A stretch of 64,000 nt of DNA from Halalkalibacter oceani (GTDB lineage: Bacteria; Bacillota; Bacilli; Bacillales; Bacillaceae_D): contig NZ_JAMBOS010000015.1 of NCBI RefSeq assembly GCF_023715705.1, positions 1 through 64,000 on the forward strand, read 5' to 3'. Numbering within the stretch: position 1 is the stretch's first letter; the number at the start of each line of letters is the position of its first letter. The notes under the pieces were generated by a model, which saw nothing but the letters and a program-made list of their open reading frames with translations, was not told the origin of the DNA and searched no databases. This document shows, in pieces, positions 33,819 through 41,286 of this stretch. Made by a program: the position numbers and the translations under genes.

Positions 33819-34817
33819 ATGAATTTTCTTAGTAGTAAAACAACAGGCTTTAACCAGCATATTGCCGTTCTCCCAATCGGGGGGTTTGATGCCACATCCC
33901 CTCTTGTCTGGTCCAAGGAAGCCTTGCTCCCGGCTGTCAAATATGTATTGAACGGGGTGGATACGGGAGATTCCTATTTTACCGGATTTGTGTTGACTCC
34001 GATTAAAACAGGTGCCAATAAATACCTTCACCCTTTATATACAGGCTTTGGCGAGCTTCCAACGATCCAGGACTGGCAGACATATATGGCATTGTTGTTT
34101 TCGGATCAATACAATTTAAAAGCGCTTGAAGAGCTGGCGGTCCGTCCTCTTGATATTTGGATTGGTCTTCCTTATCCGATTATCAGTCAAACAAACTTTG
34201 GAGTGGTCAATGGAAAATCATTATCCTTTGCCAATCAGGCCGACCGGGAAGAGGCGCTCAAATGGTGGATTACGACCTTCTTGGCAACATGGAACCAGCA
34301 AGGCTTCACGAAGCTGAATCTCAAAGGCTTTTATTGGTTAAGAGAATCGCTGATACCCGAAGATGAATCGCCGATCACGAACATTAATCAGTACATTCAC
34401 ACGCTAGGCTACAAGACGATGTGGCTGCCAAATTACGGCGGCTTCGGTGTCACGAACCCGTGGAAGGGCGAATCGATGAATTTTGATTTAACCGCCATCA
34501 ACACAAACTATTACGGCAACACACCGATCACGCACGATTGGATTAATCATTCTTCAAATTTCGCGAAGTTTTATCAAGCAGGCCTCCAGATCAATGTCGG
34601 CAAGGGGATTACCTTCAACCAGTATCATCTCTATGATTTTCTCAATCTCGGACTTCCTCATCGAAACAATTACATCGATGATTGTGTGCTCGTGTTTAAC
34701 TTCCATGACATGAGCATTCAGGAATTCGCCAGAGATCGCAATGCTGATTATCAACAAATTTACCTGTTCATGAAAAAGCTCTACGTCGAGCAAAGCTATC
34801 CCGGACGAAGCTATTAA
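33819..34817 (+). CDS. DUF4855 domain protein
   Basis: 332-residue soluble protein matching my memory of the DUF4855 family: an aromatic-rich TIM-barrel-like enzyme with a GFYWLRESLIPED segment (Glu candidates for catalysis) near residue 175 and TMWLPNYGG near 205. Family members occur in Gram-positive surface or sporulation loci and look like glycoside hydrolases, but no activity is known to me. No signal peptide is visible. The ATG at 33819 is chosen over one at 33750 because AAAGGTGG lies 6-7 nt upstream and a sigma-K-like -10 element falls within the longer frame. Flanked by divergent glycosyltransferase and followed by a terminator. Confidence 0.72.
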   Translation: MNFLSSKTTGFNQHIAVLPIGGFDATSPLVWSKEALLPAVKYVLNGVDTGDSYFTGFVLTPIKTGANKYLHPLYTGFGELPTIQDWQTYMALLFSDQYNLKALEELAVRPLDIWIGLPYPIISQTNFGVVNGKSLSFANQADREEALKWWITTFLATWNQQGFTKLNLKGFYWLRESLIPEDESPITNINQYIHTLGYKTMWLPNYGGFGVTNPWKGESMNFDLTAINTNYYGNTPITHDWINHSSNFAKFYQAGLQINVGKGITFNQYHLYDFLNLGLPHRNNYIDDCVLVFNFHDMSIQEFARDRNADYQQIYLFMKKLYVEQSYPGRSY

Positions 34818-34832
34818 GAACAACGGTTTAAA

Positions 34833-34870
34833 AATAAAGCAGGAAAGCGGGTTTGCTTTCCTGCTTTATT
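34833..34870 (+). terminator. terminator after the DUF4855 gene
   Basis: A 16-bp stem AATAAAGCAGGAAAGC / GCTTTCCTGCTTTATT with a 6-nt loop follows the stop by 15 bp. Because both sides are AT-flanked it may work in both directions. Confidence 0.85.
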
Positions 34871-34927
34871 TGTGCAGCACGGAACCGCCGCCTCCTTTTA
34901 TGATTGATCGACTTCGCTTTAACGCAT

Positions 34928-34954
34928 CTCAAAAGGGCAAATCAGCCTTTTGAG
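34928..34954 (-). terminator. hairpin after paralogue-4 glycosyltransferase operon
   Basis: CTCAAAAGGGC / GCCTTTTGAG with a 6-nt loop lies just beyond the stop of the minus-strand glycosyltransferase. No T-run follows on the minus strand, so it is a weak terminator or an mRNA 3'-end stabiliser. Confidence 0.45.
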
Positions 34955-34961
34955 CTACCTC

Positions 34962-35951
34962 CTATAAAGTCGGCAGCTGCTTATAAATTTCCTCCAATTG
35001 CTTTGTCACAACCGCGCTGCTATGATAGGCTTCCACGTACCTTCGACCCTGCTTTCCGTATGCTTTGCGGACTTCAGGGTACTTAATCAACAATTCAATT
35101 TTGTCATAAAGCGTATCAGGGTTGGCGTTGACGATCGGCGGAATTTCCGGGAAGGTTGGCAGCAGGTCATCCCTGACATACGTTACAACCGGCTTTCCCA
35201 TCGCCATCGCTTCCACCGAAAAGAGTCCATACGAGCCGCAGAGAATTTGATCGAGAATAATGTCTGCCTTCTGATACATGTGAAGCGCCTTTTCATGATT
35301 CAGCTGCTCAATCCTCACATAATTAAATTCATAGCTTTCTTTAAGCTGCTCAATCACCTTTTCAAAATGGACCGTCCCTTTAAATAACGGATTGGTTGGT
35401 GCATGAATTAATAAAGGTACTTTGTTTTCAGTCTCTTCGACGTTTGGGATATGGTCAAGATTAACGGCGATCGGCAAAACATGAACGCGCTCATAGTAAT
35501 CCTTAACATAATCGTATACTTCATAATCCTGAACGATCGCATCCTTGACAATTGCTGAAATAGCGGTCAGCTTCTTATGCATCACCTCATTCGCGGGAGA
35601 GTCGCCGGTGTAGACGTATTTATTCCGCTCTCTAGCCTGCTCATGAAACCGGACATCATTTCCCCAATGATGCATGACCGCTTTTTTGCGATACTTTTTC
35701 AATTGAGCCAAATCACTGAAGTCGTCGACCAATGTTTCCGCATAATGGAAGTGGTAAATATCATAGTCTGTCAGAATGTCTTCCACTTTTTGGACCAGCT
35801 CTTCCTTCTCCAGGTTCAAAAGATTCTCCTCATAGCCTAAATAAGAGTGAAAGGTGTTGTAGCAGCGGACATGATGCCCCCTCTTTGTTAAGTCCCCCGC
35901 AAAGATTCCCATTTGTCCGGCAATTTCGTTTATACCTTGAAAAATTCTCAC
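34962..35951 (-). CDS. GT-B glycosyltransferase, paralogue 4 of 4
   Basis: 329-residue member of the local four-copy family. Conserved stretches are MRIFQGINEIAGQMGIFAGD at the N terminus, IYHFHYAETLV, MHHWGNDVRFHEQ near 93, LIHAPTNPLFKGTVHFEKVI near 186 and ADIILDQILCGSYGLFSVEA near 237, then MGKPVVTYVRDDL. It is the last gene of the operon aminotransferase, oxidoreductase, epimerase, glycosyltransferase, starting 7 bp after the epimerase stop. It may therefore use the rare sugar nucleotide those enzymes make. Confidence 0.82.
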   Translation of the reverse strand: MRIFQGINEIAGQMGIFAGDLTKRGHHVRCYNTFHSYLGYEENLLNLEKEELVQKVEDILTDYDIYHFHYAETLVDDFSDLAQLKKYRKKAVMHHWGNDVRFHEQARERNKYVYTGDSPANEVMHKKLTAISAIVKDAIVQDYEVYDYVKDYYERVHVLPIAVNLDHIPNVEETENKVPLLIHAPTNPLFKGTVHFEKVIEQLKESYEFNYVRIEQLNHEKALHMYQKADIILDQILCGSYGLFSVEAMAMGKPVVTYVRDDLLPTFPEIPPIVNANPDTLYDKIELLIKYPEVRKAYGKQGRRYVEAYHSSAVVTKQLEEIYKQLPTL

Positions 35952-35958
35952 CTGCTCT

Positions 35959-36903
35959 CTACTCCTTTACCCACTGAAATGTTTGAGCGATACCCTGCTT
36001 TAACGAATACAAAGGCTGCCAGCCAATCATCTTCTGAATCTGGTCAATTGCCACGACTCTTCGCTGGATCGTGTCTACTTTTCGCTTCGGGGCATAAATA
36101 ATGGGATACGTCTCGGCAACATAGCCTGCTTCCTCGATCACGCTCCGGGCAAGGTCCTGAATCGACGTTTCTTTCATCGTGCCGACATTAAAAACCTCAC
36201 CGACGGCACGATCGCTGGAGGCGGCAAGTAAGAGAGCGTCAAGCGCATCCTCAATATAAGTAAAATCGCGCGTTTGCGTACCATCTCCATAAATCGTCAA
36301 CGGTTCGTTAGCCATGATCGCATCAAAAAATTTGGCAACGACTCCGCAATAAGGGTTGGAGGCCAGCTGACCGGGACCGTATACATTGGAGAGCCGCAAC
36401 ACCGCAACAGGAAGCTCGTAAAGCTGATGAAAGACGTGGCAATAATGCTCAGCTGAGAACTTACTGGCGGCGTAAGGCATCGCAATCTTGTGATACTCTT
36501 CCGGCGTCGGTAAAATCTCTGCATCCCCGTAAACGGAGGCTGTCGAGGTGTAAACAAAACGCTGTAAATGCTGGCAATGTTTATGGGCGAGATTGAGCAG
36601 AGAGTAACATCCCAATAAATTGACTTCTAAATCCTGCTCCATGTTTTCCACCGAATGGACAAGATTGCGGCAGGCAACATGAAATAAAATATCAACATCG
36701 GCTAAATGCGGAGTTACTTCATCGGCATCGATAATACTTGCTTCGACAAATGTCACATTGTCGGCTGCCGGAACGGCCTGGCGACTGCCTGTCGTCAAAT
36801 CATCAATCACCGTAATCTTCTTCACCAAAGGGACGAGTCGTTTGACTAATTGTGAGCCAATAAATCCTGCTCCACCCGTCACAAGCACATGCTTATTTTT
36901 CAT
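35959..36903 (-). CDS. NAD-dependent nucleotide-sugar epimerase
   Basis: 314-residue extended SDR enzyme. NAD motif VTGGAGFIGSQLVKRL, catalytic Ser in YTSTASVYGDA near residue 120 and YAASK near 145, then RLSNVYGPGQLASNPYCGVV and YGDGTQTRDFTYIEDALDAL, the pattern of UDP-glucose 4-epimerase-like proteins. It overlaps the preceding oxidoreductase gene by 11 bp, which implies translational coupling. In the context of a WbpB/WbpE-like pair it could epimerise the 2,3-diamino sugar nucleotide. The true WbpI-type 2-epimerase belongs to a different fold, so this is not that enzyme. Confidence 0.84.
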   Translation of the reverse strand: MKNKHVLVTGGAGFIGSQLVKRLVPLVKKITVIDDLTTGSRQAVPAADNVTFVEASIIDADEVTPHLADVDILFHVACRNLVHSVENMEQDLEVNLLGCYSLLNLAHKHCQHLQRFVYTSTASVYGDAEILPTPEEYHKIAMPYAASKFSAEHYCHVFHQLYELPVAVLRLSNVYGPGQLASNPYCGVVAKFFDAIMANEPLTIYGDGTQTRDFTYIEDALDALLLAASSDRAVGEVFNVGTMKETSIQDLARSVIEEAGYVAETYPIIYAPKRKVDTIQRRVVAIDQIQKMIGWQPLYSLKQGIAQTFQWVKE

Positions 36904-37978
36904 GGGCTGCCTCCCCTTCCTTCATATTTTTGGTGGCGAACGTATGAAGAGGAAGTGATACGGGGCGCTTTTGCCGACTCGATTCGTAAAGGGCGAAGAT
37001 AAGCTCCAGTGCTTTCTCCGCTTCTTTTCCGCTTACCGTCAGTTGATCCCGCTTTCCTGCTAACTCGGCAAGAATATGGTTGTACATGCGTAGCTGCTCG
37101 CTCCGATCCTCCAGGAACTGATCAAGCTGTCCGGTCAGCTTCTCCTGCCCTTTTATTTCAAAGCGCTCTAGGTGATCAAAGTTTTTTCCGCTGACGATAA
37201 TCGTTCCCTCATCACCAAACAGCCGGATCGAATAGCCGAGGTTAGCCGGCTGCGTGACCGTATTGGCCTGGATAAGTCCTCGCCCGCCATTCGAAAACTT
37301 TATCATACCGAGAGCGATGTCTTCCGTTTCCTTGCGCTGATTGACTTTATGAAGATCACCGAAGATTTCCTGCGCTTCTCCCATATACCACAGCATTAAA
37401 TCGACTAAATGGATCCCCTGATTAACGAGCATCCCTCCATCCTGATCCCATGTTCCCCTCCACTTTGCTGCCTGATAATACGAGTCGGAGCGCTGAATTT
37501 CCATCATCACGACAGCAAGGTGAAGACGCCCCAGCGCTCCGCTGTCAATTAGCTCCTTTATCGTAAACAATATGGGGCGATGGCGCATTTGATGACAAAC
37601 GAACAAGCTTTTTTCTACTTTTTCCGCTAATTGATTCAGTCTCCGTGATTCGTCAAGTGACAAGGCCAGCGGCTTCTCCACAATCGTATGCTTTTTCGCA
37701 AGCAAGCAATCTTTCGCAATCGCGCTATGGGTGCCGGACGTTGTCGCAATTACGACGAGATCCACATCGGGATTTGCAAGAAGCTCCTGATAGTTTTGAT
37801 ACATCGCAAATCGTGTCGTTACACGGTTTTGCGCGAGCAGCTCGTCATGAACCACCTTCATTCTCTCCATTGAAATGTCGCTAATCGCAGCGATATAGGC
37901 ATCTTCAAGCCTGCCAATCGTTTCAATATGCTTTTGCGTCATTCTCCCACAGCCAATCAGGCCGATTCCGCGTTTCAT
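36893..37978 (-). CDS. Gfo/Idh/MocA-type sugar 3-dehydrogenase (WbpB-like)
   Basis: 361-residue oxidoreductase. The N-terminal Rossmann domain starts GIGLIGCGRMTQKHIETI, and the conserved EKPLALS motif (catalytic Lys) is near residue 97. QDGGMLVNQGIHLVDLMLWYMG near 180 contains the family His/Asp motif. In the WbpB/WlbA role it oxidises C3 of UDP-GlcNAcA to the 3-keto form, which a DegT aminotransferase then aminates. That partner gene lies directly upstream with a 4-bp overlap. General Gfo/Idh/MocA proteins act on many sugars, so the substrate is inferred from neighbours. Confidence 0.85.
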   Translation of the reverse strand: MKRGIGLIGCGRMTQKHIETIGRLEDAYIAAISDISMERMKVVHDELLAQNRVTTRFAMYQNYQELLANPDVDLVVIATTSGTHSAIAKDCLLAKKHTIVEKPLALSLDESRRLNQLAEKVEKSLFVCHQMRHRPILFTIKELIDSGALGRLHLAVVMMEIQRSDSYYQAAKWRGTWDQDGGMLVNQGIHLVDLMLWYMGEAQEIFGDLHKVNQRKETEDIALGMIKFSNGGRGLIQANTVTQPANLGYSIRLFGDEGTIIVSGKNFDHLERFEIKGQEKLTGQLDQFLEDRSEQLRMYNHILAELAGKRDQLTVSGKEAEKALELIFALYESSRQKRPVSLPLHTFATKNMKEGEAAHEK

Positions 37979-39102
37979 GTCCGGTTCCCTCCTTTATGTT
38001 GCTCGAAGGCAAGGATCGCTGCAATGACCTTTTCTTGTTCGGAAGAGGTCAGGAACGGATGCATCGGGATTGCCAAAAGACGTTCTGATTTTTGCTCGGC
38101 AATTGGAAAATCGCCTTTCTTGTAGCCAAGCCCGGCAAAAACCTTCTGCCTATGAAGCGGTAACGGATAGTACACGCCGCTTGCAATTTGCTGTTGTGCC
38201 AATGTCTCGCCAAGCTCCGTCCGCTGCTCAGCTTCTATACAATAGAGGTGATAAATATGGGTCTGGTGGTTTTCTTCCATTGGAATACCGACCGTGGAAT
38301 GTTGCAATGCTTTAGAATAGATCGACGCTATTTTCCGGCGCTGCTCATTCCATTGATCAATTTTCTGCAACGCCACCCGCAAAATCGCGGCGTGAATTTC
38401 ATCAAGACGGCTGTTATAGCCAATTTCATCATGATAATATTTGGCGGTGCTGCCGTGATGACGTAATTTGCGGATCCGTTTGGCCAGATTGTCATTATCG
38501 GTTACGACAAGCCCGCCATCCCCGAGCGTGCCGAGGTTTTTCGTCGGAAAAAAGGAAAAGCAGCCGATGTCGCCAAATGTTCCGACACGCTTTCCTCCAA
38601 TATCAGCCCCAAAAGCCTGACAGGCATCCTCGATCACATAGAGCTGATGGCGTTTGGCGATCTCGTTGATTTCTTTCATCGCGCAGGGCTTGCCAAACAG
38701 ATGAACGGGGATAATCGCTTTCGTTTTTGAGGTGATTTTTTCCTCCAATAAAGCGGGATCGAGATTATAAGTGCCGGCTTCAATATCAGAAAAAACAGGT
38801 GTCGCGCCAACCCGGGCAATTGCTTCGGCCGTGGCAAAGAACGTAAAAGGGGTCGTAATGACCTCATCGCCCGGCCCGATCTCCAACGCTCGTAACGCTA
38901 AGACAAGAGCATCCGTCCCGTTCGCGACAGCCACCGGATGGGCCACTCCTAAAAAATGGGCTAATTCCTGCTCCAATGCCGCTCCTTCATTTCCTAAAAT
39001 ATAGTGGCCACTATCGACAACGCGTTCAAAAGCGTTCATTATTTCCTTTTTAATCGATTGAAACTGTCTATCCAATTGAATAAGAGGTATCATGCTCTTC
39101 AC
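37975..39102 (-). CDS. DegT/DnrJ/EryC1/StrS-family sugar aminotransferase (WbpE-like)
   Basis: 375-residue PLP-dependent aminotransferase. The PLP-binding Lys is K188 in FSFFPTKNLGTLGDGG. NGTDALVLAL (near 61) binds the cofactor phosphate, and IEDACQAFGA near 157 contains the Asp that contacts the pyridine nitrogen. It aminates a keto sugar nucleotide using glutamate. It is the first gene of a coupled operon with a Gfo/Idh/MocA dehydrogenase (4-bp overlap), an epimerase and a glycosyltransferase. The pair aminotransferase-dehydrogenase is the WbpE-WbpB pair that installs a 3-amino group. Upstream, minus strand, CACATATATGTA is close to but not a perfect sigma-K -10 element. Confidence 0.87.
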   Translation of the reverse strand: MKSMIPLIQLDRQFQSIKKEIMNAFERVVDSGHYILGNEGAALEQELAHFLGVAHPVAVANGTDALVLALRALEIGPGDEVITTPFTFFATAEAIARVGATPVFSDIEAGTYNLDPALLEEKITSKTKAIIPVHLFGKPCAMKEINEIAKRHQLYVIEDACQAFGADIGGKRVGTFGDIGCFSFFPTKNLGTLGDGGLVVTDNDNLAKRIRKLRHHGSTAKYYHDEIGYNSRLDEIHAAILRVALQKIDQWNEQRRKIASIYSKALQHSTVGIPMEENHQTHIYHLYCIEAEQRTELGETLAQQQIASGVYYPLPLHRQKVFAGLGYKKGDFPIAEQKSERLLAIPMHPFLTSSEQEKVIAAILAFEQHKGGNRT

Positions 39103-39295
39103 TCCAAACTTTGTTCAAAATTCATTCTGCCTTACATATATGTGTAAGCCTTGGATGAAGTCACGGCACTTTTTCAGTTCAATCGTCCAGAAAGGAAAAG
39201 CAGAGCGCGGAATCGCTGCTTTGCTCGATGTTTATTCTGATAGAAGAGGGGCGTGCAAAAGGAAGAAAAACGTTTCGCACACCCCTACCCCTCGC

Positions 39296-39430
39296 TTATG
39301 GCTGGATCCGTTTCTTTCCGCAGCAGCTCGTCGATTTTTTTTCCTTCACTGCTTTCGGTTTTGGTTTTGGCCTCGGCTTAGCGGTACGGTATGTCGTTGG
39401 AGCAGGCTGCATGCGAAATGTTTTTTTCAT
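39296..39430 (-). CDS. 44-residue basic Cys-containing small protein
   Basis: Small, very basic protein starting MKKTFRMQPAPTTYRTAKPR, with a Pro-Lys alternation (RPKPKPKAVKEKK) and a CysCys pair near the end (STSCCGKKRIQP). AGGAGGG lies 8-9 nt before the ATG, which is unusually strong for a chance frame. A GC-rich hairpin (39248-39285) follows its stop. The composition is like small basic spore-coat or crust proteins, but I do not recognise a family. A longer in-frame version to 39553 has no ribosome site. Confidence 0.5.
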   Translation of the reverse strand: MKKTFRMQPAPTTYRTAKPRPKPKPKAVKEKKSTSCCGKKRIQP

Positions 39431-39549
39431 AAATGATCCCTCCTGAATCGTTCTTCTACTACAATATGCAGCAGCCCCCGCCTTGCCTGTGTGAAGTTCT
39501 GTTTCCCTTAATTTGCTGTCCTTTTTTTGAAACATTTTCGTGTCGTTGC

Positions 39550-39576
39550 ACAATTTCGGCAGGGCTTCATACTATA
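39550..39576 (+). promoter_or_regulatory. sigma-K promoter of the 39.66-kb gene
   Basis: -35 AC (39550-39551), 16-bp spacer and -10 CATACTATA (39568-39576) fit the sigma-K consensus AC-N16/17-CATANNNTA exactly, about 80 bp before the ATG. This predicts mother-cell expression of the gene that follows. Confidence 0.72.
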
Positions 39577-39655
39577 CAGTAGTCCGATTACCTACTTCAC
39601 ACTCACCTAATTGAGCTTCATGAACAGGTAAATAAATTTTTTAGGAGGTATAGAA

Positions 39656-40324
39656 ATGAGTCTTAAGAAACACAGTATCTGCATTAGAGTACCTAAAGTT
39701 TTTGACTGGGTGACTCGTCAGATTGACTTACCGACGATCAGTTTTCGCGAACCGGAGCTGTCTAACTTGTTCTCTTGTACACAAACTCCAACGCCAGCCG
39801 TTGATTTATGTACATTCCTAGCGAACTATCCTAATTTCAGCAGCCATTGCCGTGTGCTGGAAGATTCACTTTTCACCCAGGAGGTGTTCCAATCCGGTGG
39901 CCGCAGTGAGGTGGAAGTGTCATTAGGTGACGGAAAAGACATCACGCTTGAAAAGGTCAAAGTATTGGCTAAAGGATTGCTTGAGGTTGATATTTTAGAC
40001 CAAAACGGCAATGTGATTTGTACGTCTGATCCGATTGAGTTCGCGACAATCCAAACCTTCTATTTATGCGCTCCGGAAGGTACAGTCGTAGAAGCATTTA
40101 TTTCTCACGGCGAGTGCGATTCTGAAATTGTCTGCACAGGAACATTCGATCAGCTGGATATTTCTTTAACTTTCTGCTTAGATGTTCATGTCGTCGCTGA
40201 CGTCAAATTGGAAGTGGAAGCTGCTTACTGCAAACCACGCAAAGAGCTTCCTGTTGCCGACGTCATTTGCAAGACAGACAAATTCCCGCCACAATGCCCG
40301 CTCGTCTTCCCGGGGAAACATTAA
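39656..40324 (+). CDS. putative spore surface protein, Cys-containing
   Basis: 222-residue soluble protein with no signal peptide or membrane segment. It opens with a distinctive block, ICIRVPKVFDWVTRQIDLP, which I associate with Bacillus spore-coat-type proteins, though I cannot name the family. About ten cysteines are spread through the chain and the middle is beta-rich. A strong AGGAGG stands 7-8 nt before the ATG, a consensus sigma-K promoter is upstream and a strong terminator downstream, so it is a monocistronic, late-sporulation gene. A coat, crust or exosporium structural role is inferred from the promoter and the neighbours. Confidence 0.65.
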   Translation: MSLKKHSICIRVPKVFDWVTRQIDLPTISFREPELSNLFSCTQTPTPAVDLCTFLANYPNFSSHCRVLEDSLFTQEVFQSGGRSEVEVSLGDGKDITLEKVKVLAKGLLEVDILDQNGNVICTSDPIEFATIQTFYLCAPEGTVVEAFISHGECDSEIVCTGTFDQLDISLTFCLDVHVVADVKLEVEAAYCKPRKELPVADVICKTDKFPPQCPLVFPGKH

Positions 40325-40477
40325 AGAGGGTCTCCTAAGCACCGCGTGAAGTCTGCGCAAAACGAAGCCGTCCCCCCTCTTTTCATAAACTAATAGAAGG
40401 AAGCCTCGCGTGGAGCCGCTGGAAGATTTCAATCGTCAGCTAAACGGCTGAGGACAGCGCGCGATGAAGCGATCTTC

Positions 40478-40530
40478 GAGGATGTCTCAAAAGGGAAACA
40501 ATCCCCTTTTAAGACATCCTCTTATTTTTT
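40478..40530 (+). terminator. terminator after the 39.66-kb gene
   Basis: Long stem GAGGATGTCTCAAAAGGG / CCCCTTTTAAGACATCCTC (one or two imperfections) with a T-rich tail TTATTTTTT. It separates the putative spore surface protein from the next operon. Confidence 0.85.
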
Positions 40531-40590
40531 GATTCTTCTTCACCGCTTGCCTTCATACATATTTATAAGCTGGATGAGAGGAGGAGCATT

Positions 40591-41286
40591 ATGGATTCAA
40601 GATTATCAACGAGAAATAATGAGACAACGATACAGCTGCAACAGAAATTAATTCATTATCGCTCTGAACTGAAGAAATATTACCGTGTCATTGAAAAGCA
40701 TCAAAAGAAGATTGCTGATCAGGCGGCGACGATTGCTTCATTAGAAGAACAGCTGCAGGCGGCCCCTTTGGAGCAGCCGAAGCCGGCCCTGCCGGAAGGA
40801 GCTGAACCGTTTTCCTGCTACTTTATTTATTCTTTGCTTGTTCCCTCGCGGATTGAGTCCAATGAAGAACCGGTGATCATCAAGGGAAGCTTCCTGATTA
40901 CAAATTATGGAGCGGAGCCGTTATCAAGCCCTGTCATTTGTCTTGCCTTCAGTCAGCCTTCTCTTGCTAATATTTCAGGTAAAATCACCCACCCCCGGAA
41001 ACGGCAGCTTGATGAATTTATCATCGAGGATGAACAGCTCTACGGGGAATGGCAGTACCTTGAAGGCCACAGTCATAAAAAGATGAAGGACAGCGGCGAA
41101 ATCTGGTTGAGACCGCTGCATTTACAGCAAATTGACAGCGGAGAGACAGTCCGCTTTTCTGATTTTGAAATTACCCTCCCGCTGACAACCGAGTACAAAA
41201 ACATGTCGGTGAAAGGCTTTATTTACGGAGCTGAAATTCCTGAAGGGCAGGCTGCTCTTAACCAGATCAGCGTTGCGCTAACATGA
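40591..41286 (+). CDS. coiled-coil N terminus plus beta-rich domain, spore glycosylation partner
   Basis: 231-residue protein. Residues about 13-60 form a coiled coil (QLQQKLIHYRSELKKYYRVI and following) closely related to the start of the protein at 27819. A Pro-rich linker leads to a beta-rich domain from about 75 to the end (YFIYSLLVPSRIESNEEPVI, FLITNYGAEPLSSPVICLAF), which looks like an immunoglobulin-like fold. No signal peptide. Its stop overlaps the start of the CgeB-like glycosyltransferase gene by 4 bp, so the two are translated together and probably interact. GAGGAGG lies before the start. It may be an acceptor or scaffold for the sugar. Family not recognised. Confidence 0.72.
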   Translation: MDSRLSTRNNETTIQLQQKLIHYRSELKKYYRVIEKHQKKIADQAATIASLEEQLQAAPLEQPKPALPEGAEPFSCYFIYSLLVPSRIESNEEPVIIKGSFLITNYGAEPLSSPVICLAFSQPSLANISGKITHPRKRQLDEFIIEDEQLYGEWQYLEGHSHKKMKDSGEIWLRPLHLQQIDSGETVRFSDFEITLPLTTEYKNMSVKGFIYGAEIPEGQAALNQISVALT

